The position numbers were made by a program, and so were the translations under genes. The notes under the pieces are model-generated. The model did no database searches. It saw only the letters and a program-made list of their open reading frames with translations, and was not told the DNA's origin. This document shows positions 9,153 to 18,464 of a stretch of 64,000 nt of DNA, piece after piece (position 1 is the first letter of the stretch; every line of letters starts with the position of its first letter). The stretch spans positions 62,001 to 126,000 of the forward strand of contig NZ_JAJITD010000006.1 in assembly GCF_020880815.1 (NCBI RefSeq), in the 5' to 3' direction. This DNA comes from Paraburkholderia sejongensis. Its GTDB lineage: Bacteria > Pseudomonadota > Gammaproteobacteria > Burkholderiales > Burkholderiaceae.

Positions 9153-9227
<75 letters not shown>

Positions 9228-9248
9228 GTCGCGTTGACGACGTAATAC

Positions 9249-9324
9249 TGGAGCGGGAGACGAGGCTCGAACTCGCGACCTCAACCTTGGCAAGGTTGCG
9301 CTCTACCAACTGAGCTACTCCCGC
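9249..9324 (-). tRNA. tRNA-Gly (GCC)
   Basis: Reverse complement starts GCGGGAGTAGCTCAGTTGG; the anticodon arm CAACC-TTGCCAA-GGTTG gives GCC. The T loop TTCGAGC and an encoded CCA are present. Twenty-one bases upstream of tRNA-Thr in the same orientation. Confidence 0.95.
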
Positions 9325-9330
9325 TTTGTC

Positions 9331-9406
9331 TGGCTCCCCGACCTGGGCTCGAACCAGGGACCTACGGATTAACAGTCCGGCGCTCTACCGACTGAGCTAT
9401 CGGGGA
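9331..9406 (-). tRNA. tRNA-Asn (GTT)
   Basis: Reverse complement starts TCCCCGATAGCTCAGTCGG; the anticodon arm CCGGA-CTGTTAA-TCCGT gives GTT. T arm and encoded CCA are intact. It is the first tRNA of the cluster and only 6 bases from tRNA-Gly, so the three are probably one transcript. Confidence 0.95.
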
Positions 9407-9527
9407 TCATGCTTTGTGAAGCGGACCGGATTGTACAACATCGCTCGGGAAAATTGTCGCGTCCCTCGACAGCGATGTCGCGTCGATCAATGGCTGCGCG
9501 GCGCCAGCTCGCGCAGCGCCCGCACAC

Positions 9528-10199
9528 TCAGCGCTGAAACACCTCGTCGGCGACCCACCCTTCCGAAGTCAGGTGCACCCCTTCGCGCAACTGCATGGTC
9601 CCTGCGCCGTCGATCACACGCTTGACCATCGGAAACACCCGCTGCGCGTCCGGATCTTTGGCCCACCCAGCCGGCTCGATCTTGTACGTATAAACAACGG
9701 AAGTCACCGTCTTGCCGTCCATCTGCATCGGCCGCTCCCACCCGACAACCTTATCGAGCTTGAGCGTCGCCGCACAAAAATCCGCCGGGTGCGTCACCCG
9801 CGAAGTAGCCGTAGCGACAACCTCGGGAATCTGCAGGTAGTACTTCTTCCCTTCATCGGTCAACTGATACTGCCGCGCAGCAGCTGTGATCTTCTTGCCG
9901 TCGCCATCGACCCGCTCGACCATCATGTCCTTGCCCGTCACCAACCCGAGCTTCTCGAGCACCGGCATCTGAATCGCATCGCGCGTGCGTTTGGCCTGAT
10001 CTTCAGTCGTCGTATAGATAGGCCAATCGTATTTGGCGAGACATAGATGCCCGCGCTTACCAAGATAATCGTTGATCGTGGCAGTGAAGTTTTCCTGATT
10101 AGCGTCCTGGCTCCTGTCGTGGCAGCCAGCCGCAAGCGTCAGTGCAAGCAGGGAAAGCGCGCCGCCTGCAAGGCGGATGGCGGTGGAACGTCGAATCAT
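9528..10199 (-). CDS. Hypothetical lipoprotein
   Basis: Protein of 223 residues with a lipoprotein signal (MIRRSTAIRL...LALTLAAGC, lipidated Cys26), so it should be anchored in the cell envelope. After the signal the sequence is polar with no catalytic motif I recognise (NDYLGKRGHLCLAKYDWP, then a C-terminal LREGVHLTSEGWVADEVFQ). I chose ATG 10199 because it places the signal peptide at the N-terminus; an in-frame start 17 codons upstream would bury it. It lies 64 bases downstream of the cytochrome peroxidase gene and may be co-transcribed. Function unknown. Confidence 0.7.
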   Translation of the reverse strand: MIRRSTAIRLAGGALSLLALTLAAGCHDRSQDANQENFTATINDYLGKRGHLCLAKYDWPIYTTTEDQAKRTRDAIQMPVLEKLGLVTGKDMMVERVDGDGKKITAAARQYQLTDEGKKYYLQIPEVVATATSRVTHPADFCAATLKLDKVVGWERPMQMDGKTVTSVVYTYKIEPAGWAKDPDAQRVFPMVKRVIDGAGTMQLREGVHLTSEGWVADEVFQR

Positions 10200-10263
10200 G
10201 ATGTTATTGCTCGATTGAATAATGAGGTTCTCGAAAATATCCCGTATCACGCGCGGTGCGCGG

Positions 10264-11745
10264 TCAGTTCACGCAAGCGCCGCTAGTGGGCTGCGTCGCC
10301 GGCACCTGATAACCATCGCTCAGCGTGTTCAGAAAGCACACCAGATCCGCGATGTTCTGCTGCGTGAGTTGCGGCGTCGAATGGAACGCGCGCGGCTTCG
10401 CACCGTCGGCCGCGGTCGTGCCGCCCGCATCGGTCTGCCCTTGCCCCATCGGCAATTCTTCGTCGATATTGCCCTGATACGCTGCCGGCAAATCGTTGAA
10501 GCTCGTCACCGTCGCGCCCGATGCATAGGTCGGGAACAGCGCATACGACGGATTCTGCGTGGTCTGACTGCTATCGCCGCCGCTGCTCGGATACCAGTAC
10601 TCGGGATTGGTATCGCGGGTGTTATAGAAATTGAGCACCTGCGTGAGCGAGTGGAACACGCCGTTATGGAAGAACGCGGTACGCGTCGCGACGTTACGCA
10701 AGGTCGGCACCTTGAATCGGCCGCAATACGGGTCGGGCACGTTCACGCCGGTAAACGAATTGGGACCGCCGCCGCTATTGGCGGTGCCCGGTGGATGGAT
10801 CGTGTTGAACGGACCGCACAGACCCATGTCGTAGTACGCGCTATTCGTATTGCTCGGGATCGGGTCCGGGTTGTCCGGAATCGATGCGTCGTTACGCGGT
10901 GCGCCGATCGCCTGGTACGTGAAGTCGGTCATCAAGCCGACCGAGCCGTTGAAGTTCGCGCCCGCGTAATGGCAGGCCACGCAGCCGGCTCCCTTGTCGG
11001 TGTCGTTGAATAGTTGCAGACCGCGCAACTCCGCCGCCGTCAGCGTGCCGCCCACCTTGTTCGATTCGTACAGATCGAACTTGCTCGAATACGGCGCAAA
11101 GCTCGGCTCTTCTATCTGATAGGCCTGCAACGCGAGGCCGATATCGTTGAACGCGGCATCGGCGTTCGAGAACACATCCGCGCCGAACGCCTGCTTGAAC
11201 AGCGTCGCATACGAACCGTTCTTCACCGCGTCGACCACGGCAGCCTGCGACGGGCTGTTCATCTCGACCGGATTGAGCAGCGGCAGCGCGGCCTGGGTCG
11301 CGAGCGTGGTCGCGCGGCCGTCCCACATGAAGCCGCCGCCGGGCGCGTTTTGCGTGATGCCGTCGGGGTTGTCGGCAATGTCGTTGTACGCGGGCGTCAT
11401 CGACTTATAGCGCAGCGAAGGCACCGCACGCTGGCCCGCCAACGACGGATCCGAGCCGAGCTGCACCGCCAGGCTGTTCGGCGGCCCATACGCGTATTGC
11501 GGGTTGTGGCAGGTCGCGCACGCCATGTTCCTGTTGCCCGACAGGTTCTGGTCGAAGAACAGCTGTTTGCCGACTTGCGCGGCCGCGCTCAGCGTGACCG
11601 TCGCCGGCGGCGCGACACTGCTGGCGCCGCCGTTGCCCGACGCGCTCTGGTTCGAAGCATTACCGCTGTCGCCGCCACCGCCGCCGCCGCACGCGGTCAA
11701 TATCACAGAGAGCGCGCACAGCACGCCGAGGGAAAGTTTTCGCAT
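10264..11745 (-). CDS. Di-haem cytochrome c peroxidase family lipoprotein (CcpA/MauG-like)
   Basis: Periplasmic c-type cytochrome of 493 residues. A lipobox (VILTAC, Cys19) is followed by a glycine-rich linker. Two haem c sites are seen: CATCH at 76-80 and CVACH at 255-259, the spacing of bacterial di-haem peroxidases. FDQNLSGNRNMACATCH and KVPTLRNVATRTAFFHNG are characteristic of the CCP/MauG superfamily. It should reduce hydrogen peroxide with electrons from small cytochromes, or oxidise another envelope substrate as MauG does. It is longer than classical CcpA (~330), with extra loops around 290-340. The neighbouring minus-strand phosphoesterase is separated by its own terminator. Confidence 0.85.
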   Translation of the reverse strand: MRKLSLGVLCALSVILTACGGGGGGDSGNASNQSASGNGGASSVAPPATVTLSAAAQVGKQLFFDQNLSGNRNMACATCHNPQYAYGPPNSLAVQLGSDPSLAGQRAVPSLRYKSMTPAYNDIADNPDGITQNAPGGGFMWDGRATTLATQAALPLLNPVEMNSPSQAAVVDAVKNGSYATLFKQAFGADVFSNADAAFNDIGLALQAYQIEEPSFAPYSSKFDLYESNKVGGTLTAAELRGLQLFNDTDKGAGCVACHYAGANFNGSVGLMTDFTYQAIGAPRNDASIPDNPDPIPSNTNSAYYDMGLCGPFNTIHPPGTANSGGGPNSFTGVNVPDPYCGRFKVPTLRNVATRTAFFHNGVFHSLTQVLNFYNTRDTNPEYWYPSSGGDSSQTTQNPSYALFPTYASGATVTSFNDLPAAYQGNIDEELPMGQGQTDAGGTTAADGAKPRAFHSTPQLTQQNIADLVCFLNTLSDGYQVPATQPTSGACVN

Positions 11746-11867
11746 GTCGATCTGTATCGCTCAATCCGATTGCCGCGCGGTCCTGGCTGGGCCCTTCGAC
11801 TACGAGGGCCTGGCTAACCGCAAGTACCGCTAAGGCCGCGCGGCGATCGGACGAATGGAATTGAAAA

Positions 11868-11898
11868 CTGCCGGACCGCACGAAAAGCGGTCCGGCAG
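11868..11898 (-). terminator. Rho-independent terminator of the phosphoesterase gene
   Basis: Perfect 12-base stem (CTGCCGGACCGC / GCGGTCCGGCAG) with a 7-base loop; on the minus strand it is followed by TTTTCAATT. It lies about 100 bases after the phosphoesterase stop and before the cytochrome gene. Confidence 0.75.
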
Positions 11899-11996
11899 AA
11901 AGCACTCAAATAGCAGTGAAATAGTGGTTCAGCACCTGCTAGCACCTGGCTGCGGACAACGCGGCGCACCGCGTCGCCCGCCTGCACGCCGGCCTG

Positions 11997-14336
11997 TTAC
12001 TTCTTCGCCGACTTCAGCGCCCAGACGTTGGTCTGGGTCGCGTCCGGGCCGGGGCCACGCGAAGCCAGCGACGTGCTGGTCACGTCGACCGTGTTCAGCT
12101 TCTGCGTGTAGGTCGCCGGTGTCACGTACGCGTGGTTCATCGGACGCACGGAGTCGAAGTGCGTATCCGCGCTGCCCGCCAGTTCCGGCAGATTCGCGAT
12201 GTTGCTCGCGATGAACGATTCGCTGTACTTCGCACGCGCGAGGTACGTGTACGGTTGCGCCGGGTCGGCCACCTGGAACATGTCCTGCAGCGTGCGCACG
12301 AACGAGAAGTGGCTGTACTCGTCGCTATCCACGACGTTCGGGTTCGCCTGGTTGGTCGCGACGCCGAACACCGAGTTGCCGTGACCGTGGTTGCCTTGGT
12401 TGTACAGCGTCGTCGTGACCGGCGAGTACTTACCGTTCGCATACGTCAGCGGCGCCTGGTTCACATTCGACGTGACCGGGTTCCAGCCGCAGCACGAGGT
12501 CGAGCTGCCCTCGCCTTCGTCGAACATCACGACGATCGCGACCTTGCGGTTCGGGTTGGTCCAGATCGGCGATGCCTGGATCTTCGCCACCACCTGACGC
12601 ACGTAGTCGTCGCCGCGTTGGACGATCGCGGTGCTGCCGCCCGCGCACGACGGATCGGAGCCGGTGCCGTGCATGTCGTCGCACTGGTCGGGCATGATGA
12701 AGTTCAGGTTGCCGACGTCGCCGGTTGCGAGGTCGGTGCTGAACTGATCGTAGTTGTAGCCCGCCGGGATCGGGTAATCCTTCGAGTTCGCGAGTACCGA
12801 TGCCGGGTACTGCGTGCCGAAGATCGTGCGGTTGTTCGCGTAGAACTCGGGCAGATTGCGTGCCGTCTGATACGGGATTGCCGGGCTATGCTTGGTCTTG
12901 TACAGCGCGCCAGGCAGCGGGTAGGCCGTGCCGTTCGAGCCCGGACCCGTGTAGGCCGCCGAGATCGTGCTCTCCGCGATGCTGTCAGCACGCGGATCCT
13001 GACCCGGGTTCATCGACTCGCTATAGGTACGCCACGTCATGCCCGCTTGCGACAGCAGCGTGAACAGGTTCGGTGCCTGGATGTTGTGGTTCGCGATCGC
13101 GCCGGTCGACGAACACGATGCGCTCGTGTAATTCGTCAGGTGCGAGTTGTCGGTCGGCGGCAGTGCGCCGACCGCGACGAGCGGCTGACCGTCGGACGCG
13201 GTGCCGCCTGCGAAGACCTTGTCGGTCGGTGCATTCGCGCCGGTCGTGCCCGCGCCGCAGCCCCACCAGTTGTCATCGACGATACCCCAGTCGTCACCGC
13301 CGCCGAGTGCCGTGTAGTTCGGCTCGCTCGGGTTGCCGGTCGAGTAGTAGGTCGTGAACTGGTTGTTGGCCGTCAGGAACTGGTTGATGTACGGCGCGTT
13401 GCTCGAGTCGAGAATACCCGGCGTGCCCGGCACCGGACCCACGCTGTGGTTCTCGAGCATGATCACGAACACGTTGTCGTAACGCGGAATGCCTTCCACG
13501 TTGAACGCGGCCTGCTGCGCCTGCGCGAACGTGATCGGCGCCTGCGTCTGGCTCGACTTCACTGCTGTCAGCGCGGTCACGCCCGAGGCGCCGACCAGCG
13601 CCGGATCGCCGCCGCTCACCGCGAGGTTGTCCGGGTACATGTCGCCGCGATCGAGCTTGGTCGTCGCGTACGTGTAGCGGTTCGTCAACTGGTTGTCTTC
13701 GAACAGCAGCGCTTGCTGTTCGGCGCCCGACAGCTTGTTCACATCGGCGAGCACGTCGCTCGCGCTGACCGTGACCGACGACGCGCCCAGCGCCGCGACG
13801 CTCATGCGCGACGCGAGGTTGGCTTTTTCGGTTGCATAGTCGGTGCCGTTGGCTTCGACGAGTCGTTGCACTTCGCTCGACATCGGGCTGATCACGACGC
13901 TCGTCGCGCCCTGGTCGGCCACTTGCGCGGCCGAAGCGCGCAGGATCATGTGGCTCGCGACCGCCGCGCCGCTCGCGGTGTTGGTCGCCTTGGTGCTGAC
14001 GTCGGCGATCAGTTGGCCCTTTACCGTCGATTGCAGCGAGAAGTGCCCGTTGCTGTCGGTCGTCGCGCTCGGCTCGCCCGAATCGCACACGCCGTTGCCG
14101 TTCGCGTCGATGCACACCGTCGCGCCCGAGTAGTAGCCGGCCTTGATCGTCGGGTTGCCGGAAGTGCTGCCCGCCACAAACGACGATGCGCTCACCACGC
14201 CCGAGTACGTCGGGGCCGCGGCTGTCGGGCTCGGGTTGGATGCGTGATCGTCGTTACCGCCGCACGCTGCGAGGACGCAGGCAGCGGCGATCGACGTAAG
14301 GAATAGAGTGCTGCGTGGAGCTGGACTGACCGACAT
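11997..14336 (-). CDS. Phosphoesterase family lipoprotein (acid phosphatase/phospholipase C-like)
   Basis: Large exported protein of 779 residues with lipobox VLAAC (Cys25). Residues ~30-270 carry calcium-binding-like or carbohydrate-type repeats (SGATVCIDANGNGVCDSGEP at about 69-88). The catalytic part begins near residue 290 with YDNVFVIMLENHSVGPVPGT, the phosphoesterase-family (PF04185) signature, and continues with GNPSEPNYTALGGGDDWG, IMPDQCDDMHG and VVMFDEGEGSS. Such enzymes hydrolyse phosphomonoesters or phospholipids outside the cytoplasm. A strongly AT-rich upstream region (14337-14660) probably holds its promoter, and a terminator follows at 11868-11898, so it is likely monocistronic. 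Exact substrate unknown. Confidence 0.82.
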   Translation of the reverse strand: MSVSPAPRSTLFLTSIAAACVLAACGGNDDHASNPSPTAAAPTYSGVVSASSFVAGSTSGNPTIKAGYYSGATVCIDANGNGVCDSGEPSATTDSNGHFSLQSTVKGQLIADVSTKATNTASGAAVASHMILRASAAQVADQGATSVVISPMSSEVQRLVEANGTDYATEKANLASRMSVAALGASSVTVSASDVLADVNKLSGAEQQALLFEDNQLTNRYTYATTKLDRGDMYPDNLAVSGGDPALVGASGVTALTAVKSSQTQAPITFAQAQQAAFNVEGIPRYDNVFVIMLENHSVGPVPGTPGILDSSNAPYINQFLTANNQFTTYYSTGNPSEPNYTALGGGDDWGIVDDNWWGCGAGTTGANAPTDKVFAGGTASDGQPLVAVGALPPTDNSHLTNYTSASCSSTGAIANHNIQAPNLFTLLSQAGMTWRTYSESMNPGQDPRADSIAESTISAAYTGPGSNGTAYPLPGALYKTKHSPAIPYQTARNLPEFYANNRTIFGTQYPASVLANSKDYPIPAGYNYDQFSTDLATGDVGNLNFIMPDQCDDMHGTGSDPSCAGGSTAIVQRGDDYVRQVVAKIQASPIWTNPNRKVAIVVMFDEGEGSSTSCCGWNPVTSNVNQAPLTYANGKYSPVTTTLYNQGNHGHGNSVFGVATNQANPNVVDSDEYSHFSFVRTLQDMFQVADPAQPYTYLARAKYSESFIASNIANLPELAGSADTHFDSVRPMNHAYVTPATYTQKLNTVDVTSTSLASRGPGPDATQTNVWALKSAKK

Positions 14337-14798
14337 TGTGGGACCCCTGTTGGTGGAGATGCGACTTTTTTCCGCCCTGACGGAACTAATCAGTGTTTTT
14401 AAGCAGCGGGATTATCGAAGGGGCATGTTTGTTTTTTATGACATATAACTCTGACTGAGCATTTTTCTTATCATTTGTTTGCGGCGCCTGGCCGGATGCG
14501 TGCGGTCCCGCTCTGATTTATTAATTGATTCAGATCTGTCACGGAATTGAAATATTCGATCGATATTCGCGCGCGATCGCTGCCGGGCAAGGCGGTCCCA
14601 CTCTGTTCAATTTGTTTATTTACGATTTCCTGACGGAAATTTTATTTTGAAAGTAATTCGAAATAACTGCAGGTGATTGCCAATCGGTCAGCGGAATCAG
14701 GATATGCGCACGAAAGGCAATTGTTATTTAACCGATGTATTTGCGCTTGCGCTGGCTGATGGCGTAGCCGGACCAACGTGTCGTACGAGCGTCCATAG
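14337..14798. other. AT-rich gene-free stretch upstream of the phosphoesterase gene
   Basis: About 460 bases without a credible gene, clearly AT-richer than the flanks, with poly-T/poly-A runs near 14420-14480 and 14620-14660. It probably contains the phosphoesterase promoter. It also borders the foreign-looking DUF1493 region on its right. Confidence 0.5.
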
Positions 14799-15163
14799 TC
14801 GAGCTACCCACGCGGTCGTCGTTTTGCGCTACGTGCGGCGTGCCCCGACCAGCTCGGCACGACCACGGCACGCGATTTCATTCGGGGTTTCGGCCGCCGG
14901 GAACGGGGTGGAATCAGCAAGGGTGACGATAAGCGCGAGGACATCGACTATGCGTTCAACGTCCGGCTGGAGTCGGCGCGCCTTTCGCGCTTGGGAGCGT
15001 TAAACGGTTTCATTGGATCCTGACACACAAATTAGGTGTCTTCATTGGTCGAACTATTCCCGGCGTTGGTTGGGTCATGCTTTCGAGCGACGTCTATCAG
15101 ATCGTCTATCATACGGTTTCGAAATATAACCGGGTGGTTAGGCCCGAAGACAGGGTTTTCTGA
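14799..15163 (+). pseudogene. Frameshifted remnant of a gene preceding the DUF1493 gene
   Basis: One frame (positions divisible by 3) reads DQLGTTTARDFIRGFG, then DDKREDIDYAFNVRLESARL and SRLGALNGFIG before a stop at 15021. The next frame continues with KLGVFIGRTIPGVGWVMLSS and DVYQIVYHTVSKYNRVVRPE, ending at TGA 15161-15163. The two halves look like one hydrophobic C-terminal protein broken by a frameshift near 15015-15030. Its stop shares a base with the start of the DUF1493 gene (TGATG), the coupling expected of a real operon partner. No start codon or family can be assigned; the 5' end is uncertain. Confidence 0.4.
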
Positions 15164-15516
15164 TGTCACATCCCTCATGGGAAAATCTCGAATCGTTTAT
15201 CAGAAAAGAAGCGGGTATGTCGTCGAAGCCAATCGGACTCGACATGTCTGTGGTGTATGACCTAGGTCAGGAAGGTGACGACGCCGACACTTTCATGACA
15301 CGATTTTTCGAAGAATTCGGAATTGATGAAGGTGACTACAAATTCGAAAAGTATTTTTTTATGGAAGGTGAGGGATTCGTTTATCACCTGATCCAAAAAT
15401 ACCTTTTCAGAAGGCCCCATTCAACAAAGAGAGAACCGTTAACCGTTAGAATGCTTCGCGATGCGATGATTCAGGGAAGATGGGATTCTAAAATTCTATC
15501 GATGAAACGTCAGTAG
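15163..15516 (+). CDS. DUF1493 family protein
   Basis: 117-residue acidic protein with the landmarks of DUF1493 (PF07377): an early (V/I)YDLG(x)EGDDADTFM segment, FFEEFGIDEGDYKFEKYF, and a C-terminal LTVRMLRDAMIQGRWDS. The biochemical role of the family is not established to my knowledge. It is clearly AT-richer than the surrounding genome, consistent with horizontal gain. Its ATG overlaps the stop of the frameshifted upstream frame (TGATG), so it probably belonged to a two-gene unit. A strong terminator follows the stop. Confidence 0.75.
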   Translation: MSHPSWENLESFIRKEAGMSSKPIGLDMSVVYDLGQEGDDADTFMTRFFEEFGIDEGDYKFEKYFFMEGEGFVYHLIQKYLFRRPHSTKREPLTVRMLRDAMIQGRWDSKILSMKRQ

Positions 15517-15522
15517 TCGTTG

Positions 15523-15552
15523 AAAGGCCGTGCGAAGTCGCGCGGCCTTTTT
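15523..15552 (+). terminator. Rho-independent terminator of the DUF1493 gene
   Basis: Stem AAAGGCCGTGCG / CGCGCGGCCTTT with one G-T pair and an AAGT tetraloop, followed by a T run (TTTTT). It begins seven bases after the DUF1493 stop. Confidence 0.88.
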
Positions 15553-15771
15553 AATTCTCCATCGGTACGGCACCGCATACACCGTGTGGCACAAAGGTTT
15601 TCTTCGAGACGGCGCAACGCCCGAAGTTAGAAGGTGTCGCAACGCCGCCAACCCTCATCAGACAACATTTAACTTAGCCGCGACCGACGCTCCGATCCGG
15701 AACGGCGATTTTGGCGTTTTCCCGGGTAAACACCGTATGTACAGCGTCAACCCCGCTTTATAAAATTGTAA

Positions 15772-16803
<1,032 letters not shown>

Positions 16804-16833
16804 GCCGTCGGAAAGTGACGCGGTAATAGCGGG

Positions 16834-16849
16834 CGGGCCGGCCGGCCCG
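16834..16849. terminator. GC-only palindrome between convergent genes
   Basis: Perfect 16-base palindrome CGGGCCGGCCGGCCCG in the 63-base gap between the TRAP binding protein (plus) and the DUF2000 gene (minus), followed by three copies of a CTCACCCG unit. There is no T run, so a terminator role is only a guess from position. Confidence 0.35.
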
Positions 16850-16866
16850 CTCACCCGCTCACCCGC

Positions 16867-17274
16867 TCACTCGTGCAGCGCCAACCCCTTCACTGTCTTG
16901 TCGACCGCCTTTTTAGGCCCGTGCACCGCCAGTCCCACCAGATCCAGATTCGCCGCATCCTCGGCGCGAAACGCCTCGCGATTGGCCGCGTCGTGACCGG
17001 TCGAAAACATCGCGTGCACGTACGGCACGATCCTGACATCGCGTGACAGTGCCTGCCGATGCGCGGCCTGCAAGCCCGAGCGGTCGGCGGTGAACACCAT
17101 CATCGGCTGGCCGAGCATGCGGCCGTAGCGATGCCCGGCGGCATCCTCGTACGGCTCGCCCAGCGCGTCAGGCGCCGCTGCCGCGACGCCGGTCGCGAGA
17201 AACGCGACCACATTGAGTTTTTGCCAGACCGCCAGATCGCCGCGCACGATCAGCGCCACTTTGGTATCGAACAT
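16867..17274 (-). CDS. DUF2000 domain-containing protein
   Basis: 135-residue cytoplasmic protein with the DUF2000 (PF09391) pattern: KVALIVRGDLAVWQKLNVVA at the N-terminus, GEPYEDAAGHRYGRMLGQP in the middle, and a C-terminal LVGLAVHGPKKAVDKTVKGL. The family adopts a peptidyl-tRNA hydrolase-like fold by report, but no function is settled. It lies immediately downstream of, and on the same strand as, an AraC-type regulator (44-base gap), a pairing common in Burkholderia and Pseudomonas, so it is probably the regulator's operon partner. Confidence 0.78.
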   Translation of the reverse strand: MFDTKVALIVRGDLAVWQKLNVVAFLATGVAAAAPDALGEPYEDAAGHRYGRMLGQPMMVFTADRSGLQAAHRQALSRDVRIVPYVHAMFSTGHDAANREAFRAEDAANLDLVGLAVHGPKKAVDKTVKGLALHE

Positions 17275-17318
17275 GATGACTCCTCGTTGAGGCGCTCATC
17301 ATCGACTACGCGCGGCAT

Positions 17319-18176
17319 TCAGTCTGGAACGTTTGTGCACATGCGCCGGTAGGCGGCCGGCGTGATCCGGTACGCGCGCCGGAACCAGCGGCCCAAATGA
17401 CTCTGGTCGGCGAAGCCGACTTCGGCTGCGACCTGCGCCGGCGTGCGGCCGCTCGCCAGCAACCGACGCGCGGCGCGCAACCGCAGACGGACCAGATACG
17501 CATGCGGCGAGCTGCCGAACGCGCGCTGAAACAGCCGCGTCAACCGGAACCGGTCGATGCCGGCGGCGTCCGCGAGTTCGTCGAGTCCCAGGTTGCCGTC
17601 CATCTGCTCGTGCAGCAGATCGCGCACGCGCGCGATCGCCGGCGGTGCGGCGAGCCCTGCCGGCGCCGGCGGCTCGCGCAGTTGCGCGCCGAGCTGCAGC
17701 AGCAGGCGGTCGAGCGCCTGATCGCGCGCGAGCCGGCCGTCGTCGCAGTAGATCGCGGCACACGCCTGGCGGATCGTCTCGACGAGCGCGCGGTCGTCGA
17801 CGAGAGTCTGGCCGAACGCGGCCTCGACGCCGCGAAGTCCCGGCAGATCGAGGCGGCGCGCCGCGCGCTCGACCCACGCTTGCGGCAGATACAGCATCGC
17901 GTAGGTAAAGCCGGCCGCCTCGGGCGCGTGGCCGTCGTGCAGCGCGCCGGGCTCGATCAGGATCGCGCGGCCCGGCACGCTCGTATGCAGCAACCGATGA
18001 CACTGAAAGCGCTGCACGCCCTGCTCGGTGTAGCCGATCAACATATCGTCGTGATCGTGCGGATCGTACGCATGGCCGCTGAAATGCGCGCGCAGGCTTT
18101 CGATGCCGGTTTCCGGGTCGCGTCGCGCGATCAGCCAGTGATCGGGCGAGTCGCAAGTCGCGGGCGTGCTGGTCAT
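17319..18176 (-). CDS. AraC family transcriptional regulator
   Basis: 285 residues from ATG 18176. The N-terminal ~120 residues form an AraC-type cupin (GHAYDPHDHDDMLIGYTEQG, RAILIEPGALHDGHAPE). Residues ~185-280 hold two helix-turn-helix motifs (LGLDELADAAGIDRFRLTRL and PAQVAAEVGFADQSHLGRWF) with the AraC signature RAYRITPAAYRR. The frame is open 55 codons further upstream but that part encodes a Pro-Ser-Arg repeat from a 9-base tandem repeat and is unlikely to be translated. Inducer unknown; the DUF2000 gene downstream is a likely co-transcribed partner. Confidence 0.88.
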   Translation of the reverse strand: MTSTPATCDSPDHWLIARRDPETGIESLRAHFSGHAYDPHDHDDMLIGYTEQGVQRFQCHRLLHTSVPGRAILIEPGALHDGHAPEAAGFTYAMLYLPQAWVERAARRLDLPGLRGVEAAFGQTLVDDRALVETIRQACAAIYCDDGRLARDQALDRLLLQLGAQLREPPAPAGLAAPPAIARVRDLLHEQMDGNLGLDELADAAGIDRFRLTRLFQRAFGSSPHAYLVRLRLRAARRLLASGRTPAQVAAEVGFADQSHLGRWFRRAYRITPAAYRRMCTNVPD

Positions 18177-18244
18177 GGAGATGGAATGCGCGTGGCGCGC
18201 GTCAGATGTGACTGCGGCTAGTGTACGGCACCGGCACGCGGGTC

Positions 18245-18283
18245 GCGATGGACGCGATGGACGCGATGGACGCGATGGACGCG
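18245..18283. repeat. Tandem repeat, four copies of a 9-base unit
   Basis: Four perfect copies of GCGATGGAC (18245-18280) plus a partial fifth, in the leader of the AraC gene. A second small repeat of about 12 bases built on CTGCGTTCTTTG lies at 18371-18400. Copy number could vary by slippage. Confidence 0.85.
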
Positions 18284-18464
18284 GTAATGACAAAGCGGCT
18301 TCGTCCAACGTGCGCCGGGGTTGCGCCCACCCGGAATTCACACGTCGGCCGAGGCCGCTTTGTTTGTTCGCTGCGTTCTTTGCTGCGTTCTTTGCTGCGC
18401 TCGGCTGCTGCCGTTGCTTGCTGTTTTCAGTCGCCGCGATCGCTCGCCGCTTCGTCAGCCATCC

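Noticed and set aside
12132..14306. A 724-codon plus-strand frame
   Set aside because: Antisense shadow of the phosphoesterase gene; Arg/Val-rich, no domain, no ribosome-binding site.
14677..15003. A 108-codon plus-strand frame
   Set aside because: The sequence is Arg/Ser/Thr-rich and out of frame with the better remnant ending at 15163.
18245..18283. Tandem repeat considered as a CRISPR array
   Set aside because: Units are 9 bases and directly adjacent with no spacers; no cas genes in the window.
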